From Betaproteobacteria bacterium RIFCSPLOWO2_12_FULL_68_20 (GTDB lineage: Bacteria > Pseudomonadota > Gammaproteobacteria > Burkholderiales > SG8-39): DNA of 34,677 nucleotides. Under the pieces are notes generated by a model. The model was not told the DNA's origin. It made no database searches and was given only the letters and a program-made list of their open reading frames with translations. The position numbers and the translations under genes were made by a program. Shown piece after piece: positions 14,087 to 25,652 of the stretch (the stretch's first letter is position 1; each line of letters starts with the position of its first letter). The stretch lies in contig MERQ01000081.1 in NCBI GenBank assembly GCA_001770655.1, forward strand, positions 1 to 34,677, written 5' to 3'.

Positions 14087-15157
14087 CTAGGCAGGGCGCG
14101 CGAGGAGTCGCAAGTCCTGGCCAAACCGCTCGAGCGAGACCAGGCGCAGGCGCAGCCGCTCCTCGAGCGACTTCACTCCGGGCAGCTCGAGCATGCCCTG
14201 CGCCGAGTCGCCGAGAAAGCCCGGATTCAGGTAGATCAGGAATTCGTCGACGCAGCCCTCGCGCGCGAGCGAGCCGTTCAGCCTGAAACCGGCCTCGACG
14301 TGAAGCTCGTTGACGCCGCGGCGCGCGAGCTCTTCGAGCATTTTCGCAAGCTCGACCTTGCCCTGGGCGTTCGGGAGCACCACCAGCTCGGCGTTTTGCG
14401 GAGCGGTCCCGCCTCGCCCGGAAAAGATCAGCACCTTCTCCCCCTGCAGGATCCGGGCGTTTCCCGGGATCTCGAGCCGGCTGTCCACGATGACGCGCAG
14501 CGGCTGGCGCGGCGTCTCCACCTCGCGCACCGTGAGGCGCGGGTCGTCCGCTTTCACGGTGCCGATGCCGGTGAGGATCGCGCAGGCGCGCGCGCGCCAG
14601 AGGTGGCCGTCGCGGCGCGCCTCGGGGCCCGTGATCCATTGCGAGCGGCCGTCGGCGAGCGCGGTGCGGCCGTCGAGCGTCGCGGCGATCTTCATGCGCA
14701 CCCAGGGGCGATTGCGCGTCACGCGGGAAACGAACCCGACATTCAGCTCGCGCGCCTCGTCCTCCATCAGCCCGTGCTCGAAACCGATGCCCGCCGCGGC
14801 CAGGCGCTCGCCGCCCCGCGCCGCCTCGGGGTTGGGATCGCGCATCGCCGCAATCACGCGCGCCACGCCCGCCGCGATCAGCGCCTCGGCGCATGGCGGC
14901 GTGCGGCCGTGATGGTTGCACGGCTCGAGCGACAGATAGACGGCGGCGCCGCGCGCCGAGCCGCCCGCGGCGCGCAGCGCGATCGCCTCGGCGTGCGGCT
15001 CGCCCGCCCGCTCGTGCCAGCCCTCGCCGACGATGCGCTCGCCCTGCGTGATCACGCAGCCCACCCGCGGGTTCGGCGTCGTGGTGTACAGGCCGCGCTC
15101 GGCGAGCGCGAGCGCCCTGCGCATCATGGCGTGGTCGAAAGCCGAAAAACGGGTCAC
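14087..15157 (-). CDS. ribD: Bifunctional riboflavin deaminase/reductase RibD
   Basis: A 356-residue enzyme for the second and third steps of riboflavin synthesis. The N-terminal deaminase has the zinc site H55-A-E57, C80 and C89 (PCNHHGRTPPCAEA) and the family motif TPNPRVGCV. The reductase half begins near RPWVRMKIAATLDGRTA and has WITGPEARRDGHLWRA and GIGTVKADDPRLTVR. GTG 15157 follows the nrdR stop directly (TAAGTG), so the two genes are coupled. The first ATG is at M10-M12 and would leave out part of the normal start. Confidence 0.96.
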   Translation of the reverse strand: MTRFSAFDHAMMRRALALAERGLYTTTPNPRVGCVITQGERIVGEGWHERAGEPHAEAIALRAAGGSARGAAVYLSLEPCNHHGRTPPCAEALIAAGVARVIAAMRDPNPEAARGGERLAAAGIGFEHGLMEDEARELNVGFVSRVTRNRPWVRMKIAATLDGRTALADGRSQWITGPEARRDGHLWRARACAILTGIGTVKADDPRLTVREVETPRQPLRVIVDSRLEIPGNARILQGEKVLIFSGRGGTAPQNAELVVLPNAQGKVELAKMLEELARRGVNELHVEAGFRLNGSLAREGCVDEFLIYLNPGFLGDSAQGMLELPGVKSLEERLRLRLVSLERFGQDLRLLARPA

Positions 15158-15625
15158 TTACCTGCGGCGCCGGCGAGGCGATTTCACTTCCTGCACGGCC
15201 TCGCGGAACTCGTCCGGGGACTCGAAGCTGCGGTACACCGAGGCGAAGCGGATGTAGGCGATCTTGTCGAGCTTCGCCAGCTCGCGCATCACCAGGTCGC
15301 CGACGCGGCTCGTCGACACCTCGCGGTCGCCGAGCGAGCGCAGCTTCTCCTCGATGCGGTGGGCCGCCGCCTCGACCGCGTCGGTGGCGACCGGGCGCTT
15401 GCGCAGCGCGAGCATCATGCTGCCGACCAGCTTGTCGCGGTCGAAGTCGGTGCGGCTGCCGTCCTTCTTGATGAGCCGCGGCATCCTCAGCTCGACGCGC
15501 TCGTAGGTGGTGAAGCGCTTGTCGCAGCTCGGACAGCGGCGCCTGCGGCGGATGACGTTGGTGCCGGGGTTCGAGCGCGTATCGACGACCTGGGAGTCTT
15601 CGTGCTCGCAGAACGGGCAGCGCAT
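15158..15625 (-). CDS. nrdR: Transcriptional repressor NrdR
   Basis: A 155-residue protein with the NrdR zinc ribbon C3-x2-C6 and C31-x2-C34 ([30 protein letters not shown]) and an ATP-cone domain ([20 protein letters not shown]). NrdR with bound ATP/dATP represses ribonucleotide reductase genes. It lies between glyA (7 bp upstream) and ribD, the usual order in beta- and gammaproteobacteria. A basic tail (SPRRRRR) ends the protein. Confidence 0.97.
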   Translation of the reverse strand: MRCPFCEHEDSQVVDTRSNPGTNVIRRRRRCPSCDKRFTTYERVELRMPRLIKKDGSRTDFDRDKLVGSMMLALRKRPVATDAVEAAAHRIEEKLRSLGDREVSTSRVGDLVMRELAKLDKIAYIRFASVYRSFESPDEFREAVQEVKSPRRRRR

Positions 15626-15632
15626 GGCGCGC

Positions 15633-16874
15633 TCAGGCGTACACCGGGAAGCGGGCGCAGAGCGCCCGCACCTCGTCCGCGACCCGGCGCACGTTAGCCT
15701 CGTCGTCGGGACGCTCGAGCACGTCGGCGATCAGATCGGCCAGGATCCCGGCCTCGCCCTCGCGAAAGCCGCGTGTGGTGATCGCCGGGGTGCCGATGCG
15801 GATCCCCGAGGCGACGGAGGGCTTCTGCGGATCGTTCGGGATGGCGTTCTTGTTGAGCGTGATGCACGCGCGGCCGAGCGCCTCCTCGGCCTGCTTGCCG
15901 GTGATGCGCTTCGCGCGCAGGTCGACGAGGAACAGGTGGCACTCGGTCCTTCCGGAGACGATGCGCAGGCCCCTCCCCTTCAGCGTCTCGGCCATCACGG
16001 CGGCGTTTTTCACCACCTGCGCCTGGTAGTCGCGGAACTCCGGCCTGAGCGCCTCTGCGAGCGCCACCGCCTTCGCGGCGATCACGTGCATCAGCGGCCC
16101 TCCCTGGATGCCGGGAAAGACCGCCGAGTTGAGCACGCGCTCGTGCTCGGCGCCTGCGAGGATCAGGCCGCCGCGCGGCCCGCGCAGCGTCTTGTGGGTG
16201 GTGGCGGTGACGACTTCGGCGATCCCGAGCGGGCTCGGGTAGAGCCCGGTGGCGACCAGGCCGGCGTAATGCGCGATGTCGGCCATGAGGATCGCGTCGA
16301 CCTCGTCGGCGATGTGACGCAGACGCTGCCAGTCGATGGCGAGCGAGTACGCCGATGCGCCCGCGACGATCACGCGCGGGTTGTGCTCCAGGGCGAGCTT
16401 CTCGGCCTCGGCGTAGTCGAGCACCTCGTCGGCGTCAAGTCCGTAGGAAATCGCATGGTAGAGCTTGCCGCTGGAGCTCACCGCCGCGCCGTGCGACAGG
16501 TGCCCGCCGTGCGCGAGCGACATGCCGAGGATCGTGTCGCCGGGCTTGAGGAACGCGAGGTACACCGCCTGGTTCGCCTGCGAGCCCGAATGCGGCTGCA
16601 CGTTGGCATATTCGGCACCGAACAGCTGCTTCGCGCGCTCGATCGCCAGATGCTCGGCGACGTCGACGAAGGCGCAGCCGCCGTAGTAGCGCCTGCCCGG
16701 ATAGCCCTCGGCATATTTATTGGTCAGCGCCGAGCCTTGCGCCGCCAGCACCGCCGCGCTGGCGTAGTTCTCGGAGGCGATCAGCTCGATGTGCTCCTCC
16801 TGCCTCCGGCACTCGAGGCGGATCGCGTTCCACAGCTCGGGGTCGGCCTGCGTGAGCGGATCTGGAGCGTACAT
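15633..16874 (-). CDS. glyA: Serine hydroxymethyltransferase
   Basis: A 413-residue PLP enzyme that converts serine and tetrahydrofolate to glycine and 5,10-methylene-tetrahydrofolate. [43 protein letters not shown] and the PLP-lysine motif [14 protein letters not shown] (K228) are all present. It heads the glyA-nrdR-ribD group. ATG 16874 gives the standard family length; the upstream ribosome site is weak. Confidence 0.97.
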   Translation of the reverse strand: MYAPDPLTQADPELWNAIRLECRRQEEHIELIASENYASAAVLAAQGSALTNKYAEGYPGRRYYGGCAFVDVAEHLAIERAKQLFGAEYANVQPHSGSQANQAVYLAFLKPGDTILGMSLAHGGHLSHGAAVSSSGKLYHAISYGLDADEVLDYAEAEKLALEHNPRVIVAGASAYSLAIDWQRLRHIADEVDAILMADIAHYAGLVATGLYPSPLGIAEVVTATTHKTLRGPRGGLILAGAEHERVLNSAVFPGIQGGPLMHVIAAKAVALAEALRPEFRDYQAQVVKNAAVMAETLKGRGLRIVSGRTECHLFLVDLRAKRITGKQAEEALGRACITLNKNAIPNDPQKPSVASGIRIGTPAITTRGFREGEAGILADLIADVLERPDDEANVRRVADEVRALCARFPVYA

Positions 16875-16913
16875 GGGGAAGTGTCGAATGTTACCAGCGC
16901 GGCGCAGGCCGCC

Positions 16914-17816
16914 TCAGGCGCTGCGCCGCTCGAGCCGGTAGCGCAGCACGTGATCGCCGTGGCTCGCGGCGGGGCTGCCCAGCCCGATCCAGCCGCGCTC
17001 GCCGAGCACCGCCTCGGCCCGGCGCAGCAGCACCTCGTTCGCGTTGTCGGCGAGCAGGAACGTGCCGTTCGAGGACTGGTCGGCGAGCACGAAGTGGCCC
17101 TCGCGCGCGAAGATGCGCGCGTGAACGCGCGAGGCGAGGTGGCTCGCCACCACGACCTCGTTCTCCTTGTCGCGCCCGAGACGGATCGCGGCGGTCGGCT
17201 CGACGGTGTAGGTCTCGCCCTGGTAGGTGAGCTTGAGCACCCATTGGCCGGGCTGCGTCAGGTCGGTGCGCGTCAGGTTCATCTCGGTGACGTCCGGGTC
17301 GACCCGCCACATGACGTCGCACACCGTCACTTCCTCGGCGCGCCCCTTCACCTTGAGCGGATACAGCTGCCGGCAGCGCGTGCGCAGCCCCGGCGAGAGC
17401 GCCTCCACCGTCTGCTGCGTGGTCAGCACCTGCGAGGGATTCGCCAGCCCTACCAGCCGCGAGCATACGTTCACCGTGTCGCCGAACACGTCGCCGCCCG
17501 AGAGCACCACCGGGCCGTAGGTGAATCCGGTCTTGATCGCGAGCTTGTGCTGTGCCTCCGGCGCGAGGCCGGAGGCGGCGGCGTGCATGTCGCACGCCGC
17601 GCGAAACGCGGCGTCGGCATCGGGGAACTGGCACACCATGCCGTCGCCCAGCGTCTTCACCACGGCGCCGCCGCCCGCCGTGACCTTCTGCTGCAGCAGC
17701 GCGAACAGGCGATTCACCAGCGCGAGCGCCCGCGAATCTCCGAGCGACTCGTAGATCGCGGTGCTCTCGCACACGTCAGCAAAAAGAACTGCCCGCCGAG
17801 CAGTTTCCAGGTTCAA
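16914..17816 (-). CDS. Class III nucleotide cyclase with C-terminal FHA domain
   Basis: About 300 residues. The cyclase domain opens the protein: RRAVLFADVCEST with metal-binding D14, then VKTLGDGMVCQFPD with the second metal aspartate, and GDVFGDTVNVCSRL with the transition-state asparagine. The C-terminal FHA domain (AAIRLGRDKENEVVVASHLASRVHARI, DQSSNGTFLL) binds phosphothreonine peptides. It lies 32 bp after mocA. No ATG is available; TTG 17816 after GGGAAAA is the best start. The catalytic residues look intact, so cAMP or cGMP production is likely. The FHA link suggests control by a Ser/Thr kinase outside this window. Confidence 0.87.
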   Translation of the reverse strand: MNLETARRAVLFADVCESTAIYESLGDSRALALVNRLFALLQQKVTAGGGAVVKTLGDGMVCQFPDADAAFRAACDMHAAASGLAPEAQHKLAIKTGFTYGPVVLSGGDVFGDTVNVCSRLVGLANPSQVLTTQQTVEALSPGLRTRCRQLYPLKVKGRAEEVTVCDVMWRVDPDVTEMNLTRTDLTQPGQWVLKLTYQGETYTVEPTAAIRLGRDKENEVVVASHLASRVHARIFAREGHFVLADQSSNGTFLLADNANEVLLRRAEAVLGERGWIGLGSPAASHGDHVLRYRLERRSA

Positions 17817-17848
17817 TTTTCCCGGCGCCCCCGTGCGCCGATGATACG

Positions 17849-18433
17849 TCAGATCCGCAGCGGCGGCGCCAGATCGCCGGGCGTATCGATGTCGCGGATC
17901 ACCCCGGGATCGCCGACCGGAATCTTGACGATTTCTGACTGGTGCGCGGCGAGCAGCCGCTTCGCGCCCTCGTCGCCGGAGAGCCGCTCGAGCTCGGCGC
18001 GATAGCGACCGCAGATGCCGACCGGGTGGCCGCGCCGCGCGCGAAAGTACGGCGCGGCGAAAGCCGCGCCCGCGGCGAGCGCGTCGCGCACCGCGGCGAT
18101 CGAGCTGCGGCGCACGAACGGCATGTCGGCGAGCGCAACCAGGTAGCCCGACGCATCGCCCGACGCGCGCGCCGCGCACGCGAGGCTCGCTCCCATTCCG
18201 GCGGCGGCGTTTTCGCACATCGCCACCTCGCAGCCTTCGGCGGCCAGCGCGCGCTCGAGCTCTTCGGCCCCTGGCCGCACCACCGCGATCACGCGTGCGA
18301 CTTCGGGCTTGAGGTGGCGCGCCGCCTGCACGGCAATCCACACGCCGTGCGGCAGCTTGTGACGCAGCTTGTCGGAGCCGAAGCGGCTGGCCGACCCGGC
18401 AGCGAGCAGCAGCCCGACGATGTCCGCGCTCAA
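17849..18433 (-). CDS. mocA: Molybdenum cofactor cytidylyltransferase (MocA-like)
   Basis: A 194-residue NTP transferase: GLLLAAGSASRFGSDKL at the N-terminus, VIAVVRPGAEELERAL, then YLVALADMPFVRRSSI. MocA joins CTP to the molybdopterin cofactor to make the dinucleotide form used by xanthine-dehydrogenase-type enzymes, which fits the divergent coxL. The TTG at 18433 overlaps the xdhC stop (TTGA), so the pair is translationally coupled. No other good start exists before the nucleotide-binding loop. Confidence 0.9.
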   Translation of the reverse strand: MSADIVGLLLAAGSASRFGSDKLRHKLPHGVWIAVQAARHLKPEVARVIAVVRPGAEELERALAAEGCEVAMCENAAAGMGASLACAARASGDASGYLVALADMPFVRRSSIAAVRDALAAGAAFAAPYFRARRGHPVGICGRYRAELERLSGDEGAKRLLAAHQSEIVKIPVGDPGVIRDIDTPGDLAPPLRI

Positions 18434-19446
18434 GCCTTCGCGGGCGCGGTCTCGCAGGCCGAGGGATCGAAGCGCGATTCCTTCTTCTCGGCCCAGTCCG
18501 GCTTGGCGACGCCGTGGCGCACCGCGGTCATCTCGGCGAGGATCGCGACCGCGATCTCGGGCGGCGTCTTCGAGCCGATGTACAGCCCCACCGGCCCGCG
18601 CAGCCGGGCGATCTCGTCGGCCGAAAGATCGAACTCGCGCAGCCGCTCGCGGCGCGCGTCGTTGTTCTTCTTCGAGCCGATCGCCCCGACGTAGAAGGCG
18701 GCCGACTTGAGCGCCTCCATCAGCGCCAGGTCGTCGAGCTTGGGATCGTGCGTGAGCGCGATCACCGCGCTGTGGCCGTCGAGGTTCATGTCGCGGATCA
18801 GGTCGTCGGGCATGCCGCGCTGGAGCGCGACGTTCGGCAGGTCCCAGGCGTCGGCGTACTCCTCGCGCGGGTCGATCACGACCACGTGGTAGTCGAGCAT
18901 GCGCGCCATCTCGGCGAGGTAGCGCGTGAGCTGCCCGGCGCCGATCAGGAGCAGGCGCCAGCGCGGACCGTGCACGCTGGAGAGCAGCTTGCCGTCGAAT
19001 TCGAGCGTGTCGCGCCACTTGCCCGGCTCGAGCGTCGCCCGCCCGGACTCCATGTCCAGGCGCCGCCTGACGAGTTGCTGGCCTGCGATGCGCTCCAGCA
19101 GCTCGGCGATGCGGCTCTCCTCGCCAAGCGGCTCGAGCACCAGCTGCAGCGTCCCGCCGCACGGCAGGCCCCAGCGCGTCGCCTCTTCGTTGGTGACCCC
19201 GTAGGTGATCAGTTGCGGAGCCTTGGCGGCAACCGCCTTCGATTTCACCTTGTCGATCAGGTCGTCCTCGACGCAGCCGCCCGAGACCGAGCCCGAAACC
19301 TGGCCGTCGTCGCGGATCGCCACCATCGCGCCGACCGGGCGCGGCGCCGAGCCCCAGGTCTTGATGATGGTGCCCAAGGTTCCCCGCCGGCCCGCCATTC
19401 TCCATGCCTCCGCGGTGCGGAGGACTTCGATGTCTACGCTGTCCAT
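18430..19446 (-). CDS. XdhC/CoxI family molybdenum cofactor insertion protein
   Basis: A 338-residue two-domain protein. The XdhC_CoxI domain has [20 protein letters not shown] and [13 protein letters not shown]; the C-terminal Rossmann domain has [32 protein letters not shown] and [11 protein letters not shown]. XdhC-type chaperones bind and sulfurate molybdenum cofactor and insert it into xanthine-dehydrogenase-like enzymes. It diverges from coxS across 125 bp and couples to mocA. This is the CoxI-type partner of the downstream hydroxylase. Confidence 0.93.
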   Translation of the reverse strand: MDSVDIEVLRTAEAWRMAGRRGTLGTIIKTWGSAPRPVGAMVAIRDDGQVSGSVSGGCVEDDLIDKVKSKAVAAKAPQLITYGVTNEEATRWGLPCGGTLQLVLEPLGEESRIAELLERIAGQQLVRRRLDMESGRATLEPGKWRDTLEFDGKLLSSVHGPRWRLLLIGAGQLTRYLAEMARMLDYHVVVIDPREEYADAWDLPNVALQRGMPDDLIRDMNLDGHSAVIALTHDPKLDDLALMEALKSAAFYVGAIGSKKNNDARRERLREFDLSADEIARLRGPVGLYIGSKTPPEIAVAILAEMTAVRHGVAKPDWAEKKESRFDPSACETAPAKA

Positions 19447-19497
19447 GGCCTAAGTGTACTGCTCCGGTTCGTGACAGGACTCCATTTTCGCACCGCA

Positions 19498-19515
19498 CCA
19501 TTGCCGCGGCAATGG
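19498..19515. promoter_or_regulatory. Perfect 18-bp palindrome, operator candidate
   Basis: CCATTGCCGCGGCAATGG is a perfect palindrome in the gap between xdhC and coxS. It includes the -35 hexamer of the coxS promoter and, by symmetry, a candidate -35 for xdhC with GAAAAT 17 bp beyond. It is likely a site for a dimeric regulator of both directions. Confidence 0.65.
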
Positions 19516-19529
19516 CGCTTGGCTACGAT
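19501..19529 (+). promoter_or_regulatory. Promoter of coxSLM
   Basis: TTGCCG (19501-19506), a 17-bp spacer and TACGAT (19524-19529). It is 43 bp before the coxS start codon, and GGAGGAGG precedes the ATG. Confidence 0.6.
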
Positions 19530-19571
19530 AGGCGCCCCCCGCGAGTAAAACCCCTTCCTGGAGGAGGCAGC

Positions 19572-20051
19572 ATGGCCGTCAAGGTATCCATGAAAGTCAA
19601 CGGCAAGCCGGTGTCGGCGGAAGTCGAGGAGAGAACGCTCCTCGTCACCTTGATCCGCGAGAACCTCCGGCTCACTGGCACGCACGTCGGCTGCGACACC
19701 GCGCAGTGCGGCGCCTGCACCGTGCACATGAACGGAAAAGCGATCAAGAGTTGCTCGATCGTCGCCATGCAGGCCGAGGGCGCCGACATCCTCACCATCG
19801 AAGGCGTGGCGAAGGCCGACGGCACGCTGCACCCGATGCAGGCCGCATTCAAGGAAAACCACGGCCTGCAATGCGGCTTCTGCACCCCCGGCATGGTGAT
19901 GAACGCGCTCGAGTTCGCGAAAGGCCACCCCAACCCGACCGAGCAGGAAGTGCGCGAATCGCTCGAAGGCAACCTGTGCCGCTGCACCGGGTACCACAAC
20001 ATCGTGAAGTCCATCGTGGCCGGCGCCAAAGCAATGGCCGGCGGCCGCTGA
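19572..20051 (+). CDS. coxS: Molybdenum hydroxylase small subunit, two [2Fe-2S] clusters
   Basis: A 159-residue electron-transfer subunit. The plant-ferredoxin cluster ligands are C41, C46, C49 and C61; the second cluster ligands are C101, C104, C136 and C138 ([22 protein letters not shown]). It passes electrons from the molybdenum site of CoxL to FAD on CoxM. ATG 19572 has the strong site GGAGGAGG. It is 9 bp from coxL. The order S-L-M is the form II arrangement. Confidence 0.96.
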   Translation: MAVKVSMKVNGKPVSAEVEERTLLVTLIRENLRLTGTHVGCDTAQCGACTVHMNGKAIKSCSIVAMQAEGADILTIEGVAKADGTLHPMQAAFKENHGLQCGFCTPGMVMNALEFAKGHPNPTEQEVRESLEGNLCRCTGYHNIVKSIVAGAKAMAGGR

Positions 20052-20060
20052 GGAGGCGTC

Positions 20061-22418
<2,358 letters not shown>

Positions 22419-22429
22419 GGAGAACAATC

Positions 22430-23227
22430 ATGCGTGCATTCAACTACCACCGTCCCTCGTCGCTCAAGGACGCCGCGGCGCTCGCGGCGAAGCAGGCCGA
22501 GGCCAAGTACCTCGCCGGCGGCCAGAGCCTGGTGCAGGCGATGAAATTGCGCCTTTCCGCGCCGTCGGACCTCGTGGATCTCAACGCGATCGGCGACCTG
22601 AAGGCGCTCAAGGCCGACGGCAGCGGCGTCACCATCGGCGCGATGGTGCGCCACGCCGAGGTCGCGGCTTCCAGCGCGGTGCAGAAGGCGATCCCCGCGC
22701 TCGCAGCGCTCGCCGGCACGATCGGCGACCGGCAGGTGCGGCACATGGGAACCATCGGAGGGTCGCTGGCCAACAACGACCCGGCGGCCGATTACCCCGC
22801 GGCGGTGCTGGGCCTCGGCGCGACCATCGTCACCAACGCCGGCAAGCACGAGGCCGACAAGTTCTTCAAGGGCCTTTTCGAGACCGCGCTCAAGCCGAAC
22901 GAGATCATCACCCAGGTGGTGTTCCCGGTGCCGAAACGCGCCGCGTACATGAAGTTCAAGAACCCGGCCTCGCGCTTCGCGATCGTGGGCGTGTTCGTGG
23001 CGGACTTCGGCGGCAACGTACGCGTCGCGGTGACGGGCGCCGGGCCGTGCGCGTTCCGCCAGGCCGACATGGAAAAAGCGCTCGCCGCGAAGTTCGCGCC
23101 CGAGTCGGTGGCGAACATCAAGGTGAAAGCAGACGGCCTCAACAACGACCTGCACGCGAGCCCCGAGTACCGGGCGCACCTCGTCACCGTGATGGCGAAG
23201 CGCGCGGTGGAGGCGGCGCTCAAGTAG
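22430..23227 (+). CDS. coxM: Molybdenum hydroxylase FAD subunit
   Basis: A 265-residue FAD-binding subunit. AGGQSL at 29-34 and TIGGSLANNDPAADYPA from residue 108 bind the FAD; the C-terminal CO_deh_flav_C domain follows (FKNPASRFAIVGVF). It takes electrons from CoxS and hands them to a quinone or another acceptor. AAGGAG lies 8 bp before ATG 22430. The last 8 bp overlap the convergent hydrolase gene, so there is no room for a terminator. Confidence 0.95.
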   Translation: MRAFNYHRPSSLKDAAALAAKQAEAKYLAGGQSLVQAMKLRLSAPSDLVDLNAIGDLKALKADGSGVTIGAMVRHAEVAASSAVQKAIPALAALAGTIGDRQVRHMGTIGGSLANNDPAADYPAAVLGLGATIVTNAGKHEADKFFKGLFETALKPNEIITQVVFPVPKRAAYMKFKNPASRFAIVGVFVADFGGNVRVAVTGAGPCAFRQADMEKALAAKFAPESVANIKVKADGLNNDLHASPEYRAHLVTVMAKRAVEAALK

Positions 23228-24017
23228 GCTCGAGGTCCAGCCTCACCGCCGCGCCTTCCAGGCCGGGCCGCGCGGCGGGGTAGCGCTCGAGCACCAGCGG
23301 GTCGTGCCCCGGGACGATGTGCGCCGGGGAGTCGGCGAGCCGGCGCAGCCTGCCGAACGCCTCGAGCATGTCGCCCACGTTGTAGACGATCGGGAACGGC
23401 CGCCCCTGCTCCATGTTGGCGTAGAAGTGCGAGGCATCGGAGGCGAGCACCACCCAGCCGCGCCGCGTCCACACGCGCGCGACCTGCAGGCCCATGGTGT
23501 GCCCGCCGACGTGGTGCACGCTCAGGCCGGGCGCAATCTCGTCGTCGCCGTCGTGGTACTGCACGCGGCCGGCGAACACGCGCCGCACCATCTCGCACAC
23601 GTCCTCGGCCTCGAACGCGACGCGCATCGCCGGGTGGCCCATCCAGCGCCCAGTGCAGAACGCCATCTCGCGCTCCTGCAGGTGATAGCGAGCGTTCGGA
23701 AACAGCGCGTGGTTGCCGCAGTGGTCGTAGTGCATATGGCTGATGATCACGTCCTGGACCTCGGCGGGATCGATGCCGAGCGCCCTCAGGCCTTCGCCCG
23801 GGTCGCGCAGGAATTCGCGCTTGCGCTGCCGCGCCATGTCGGCGCTGAACCCGGTGTCGAGGATGAAGGTCTTGCCCGCGCCCTTGATCGCCCAGACGAA
23901 GTAATCGAGCGGCATCGGGCCGTCGTGCGGATCGCCGCCGATGAAATTCTCGCTCGCGCGCCGGTCGTGGTGCGCGTAGCGGATCGCGTAGACCTCGTAG
24001 GGTTCCGGGGCCGGCAT
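23220..24017 (-). CDS. Metallo-beta-lactamase-fold lactonase-like hydrolase
   Basis: A 265-residue MBL-fold protein of the N-acyl-homoserine-lactonase-like group. The dinuclear zinc motif is H94-M-H96-Y-D98-H99 (SHMHYDHCGNH), with later ligands in HHVGGHTMGL, LASDASHFY and IVPGHDPLV. Family members open lactones, including quorum-sensing signals, but the substrate here is not fixed. It is convergent with coxM and reads in line with the dehydrogenase gene 16 bp upstream; those two probably share one transcript. If it acts with the hydroxylase, a lactone intermediate would be one possibility. Confidence 0.9.
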   Translation of the reverse strand: MPAPEPYEVYAIRYAHHDRRASENFIGGDPHDGPMPLDYFVWAIKGAGKTFILDTGFSADMARQRKREFLRDPGEGLRALGIDPAEVQDVIISHMHYDHCGNHALFPNARYHLQEREMAFCTGRWMGHPAMRVAFEAEDVCEMVRRVFAGRVQYHDGDDEIAPGLSVHHVGGHTMGLQVARVWTRRGWVVLASDASHFYANMEQGRPFPIVYNVGDMLEAFGRLRRLADSPAHIVPGHDPLVLERYPAARPGLEGAAVRLDLEPT

Positions 24018-24033
24018 GGCGAACCTCCGCTGT

Positions 24034-24930
24034 TCAGCTCTTCGCTTTGACTTCCACGCCCGCCCAGCGCTCGAGGCACTGCACGATGGTGGTGAAGTCC
24101 TTGTCCGGCCCGATCTGGCTGTGGGCGAGGTGCCACAGCTGGCGCACCGCGCCGCCGACCCACATCGGGATCCCCATCGCCTCGGCCTCTTCGAGGCAGA
24201 GCTTGACGTCCTTGTACATCAGTCCGGTGGTGAAGCCGTAGTCGAAGCTGCGCGTCAGGATGGTGCGCGGGAACTTGTCCTGGGTTGCGGTGTTGCGGCC
24301 GCTGCCGGCGTTGATCACGTCGAGCATGAGTTGGGGATCGAGACCGGCCTTGACACCCATCACCATGGCCTCCGAGCTGATCGCCATCGCGGTCGCCGAG
24401 AGCAGGTTGTTGGCGAGCTTCATGGTCTGGCCGAGGCCCGGCTTTTCGCCCACGTGAAACACCTTGCCGAAGACTTGCAGCATCGGCTGGAGCTCCGCGA
24501 AGCGCGCGGCGTCGCACGACACCATCACCGCGAGCGTCCCTTTCACCGCGCCGCCCACGCCGCCGCTCACCGGCGAGTCCACCGGCGCGATTCCCTTGGC
24601 GGCGAGCGCCGCCGCGATTTCCCTGGCGACGCGCGGCCCGGTGGTGGACAGATCGACGAAGGGCTTGACCTTCGTTCCCGCCGAGATTCCCTCGGCGCCG
24701 AGCGCAACCTGCTTCACCACATCGGGCGTCGGCAGGCTGACCAGCACCGTGTCCGCCGCGCTCGCGACGGCAGCGGGCGAAGCCGCCGTCTTCGCGCCGC
24801 GCGCCGCGAACGGCCGCATCGCGGCTTCGCGCGTATCGAAGACGGTCAACGCGTAGCCCGCGTCGAGCAGGCGCGCGGCCATGGGCGTTCCCATATTGCC
24901 GAGACCGATGAAACCGACACGCTTTTCCAC
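24034..24930 (-). CDS. 3-hydroxyisobutyrate dehydrogenase-type NAD(P) oxidoreductase
   Basis: A 298-residue beta-hydroxyacid dehydrogenase. GFIGLGNMGTPMAARLL is the nucleotide site, DSPVSGGVGGAVKGTL the substrate loop and K171 in GLGQTMKLANNLL the catalytic lysine. It could act on 3-hydroxyisobutyrate, tartronate semialdehyde or a related acid. GTG 24930 is chosen because GGGAGGAG lies 8 bp before it and the protein then begins at the family position; the longer frame from 24990 has no family likeness. Confidence 0.9.
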   Translation of the reverse strand: MEKRVGFIGLGNMGTPMAARLLDAGYALTVFDTREAAMRPFAARGAKTAASPAAVASAADTVLVSLPTPDVVKQVALGAEGISAGTKVKPFVDLSTTGPRVAREIAAALAAKGIAPVDSPVSGGVGGAVKGTLAVMVSCDAARFAELQPMLQVFGKVFHVGEKPGLGQTMKLANNLLSATAMAISSEAMVMGVKAGLDPQLMLDVINAGSGRNTATQDKFPRTILTRSFDYGFTTGLMYKDVKLCLEEAEAMGIPMWVGGAVRQLWHLAHSQIGPDKDFTTIVQCLERWAGVEVKAKS

Positions 24931-25022
24931 GCTTCGATCTCCTCCCGGGTCGATCGTGTGAGAGTAATGCCGCGCTGCAGGATTGGGCAAGCAACATCAC
25001 GGGCGCATGCTGCAGCAGTGAG

Positions 25023-25652
25023 CTACCAGCGCTTCGGCGGTTCCTTGTTGATGGTGATCGTCTTGCCCGCCACGGTGATGTAGCCGCCGGTCGAGAGGTC
25101 CTTGAGAATGAGGCTCACCATTTCGCGCGAGGCGCCGACTCGGCTCGCGATGTCCTGCTGGGTGAGCTTTTCCGGAATCACTCGGGCGCCGTCCTTTTCC
25201 ACCGCCAGCTCCAGCAGCAGCCGCGCCACGCGCCCGTAGACGTCGAGCAGCGCGAGGCTCCTCACGTTGCCGGTCAGCGCGCGCGCGCGGTGGATCAGCT
25301 TCTTGATCATGCGCAGCATGAAATCCGGCTGCGAAGCGAGGAAGGCGGTGAACGCTTCCTTCGACACCAGCGCGAAGCGCGAAGGCTCGAGCGTCATGAT
25401 CGAGGCCGAACGCGGGCCTTCGTCGAGCACCATCTCGCCGAAGTACTCGCCGGCGCCCTGCGTGCCGAGCGTGACCTCGTGCCCCTCCTCGTCGGCGACG
25501 AACACCTTCACTTTTCCAGAAAGGATGATGTAGAGCGAGTCCGTGCGGTCGCCCTCGTTGACGACCACGGCGTTTTTCGCGAACGAGCGGATCGTCGCGC
25601 CGCGCGTCAGCGCCTCCAGCTCGTCCGGACTGAGACCGAAAACGTCGCTCAT
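25023..25652 (-). CDS. Crp/Fnr family transcription regulator
   Basis: A 209-residue regulator: a cyclic-nucleotide-binding beta roll (VVVNEGDRTDSLYIILSGKVKV, GEYFGEMVLDEGPRSASIM) then a winged helix with LTQQDIASRVGASREMVSLIL. It has GEM followed by PRSAS in the phosphate-binding cassette, which fits real cyclic-nucleotide binding. It starts in a 4-bp ATGA overlap with the receiver-cyclase gene. A cyclase and a Crp protein in one operon imply a local cAMP or cGMP circuit. Confidence 0.92.
   Translation of the reverse strand: MSDVFGLSPDELEALTRGATIRSFAKNAVVVNEGDRTDSLYIILSGKVKVFVADEEGHEVTLGTQGAGEYFGEMVLDEGPRSASIMTLEPSRFALVSKEAFTAFLASQPDFMLRMIKKLIHRARALTGNVRSLALLDVYGRVARLLLELAVEKDGARVIPEKLTQQDIASRVGASREMVSLILKDLSTGGYITVAGKTITINKEPPKRW

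Noticed and set aside
13055-15697. An 880-codon open frame on the plus strand across ribE, the SPW gene, ribD and nrdR
   Set aside because: It is antisense to well-recognised proteins, has the arginine/alanine-rich bias of a GC-rich shadow frame and no domain.
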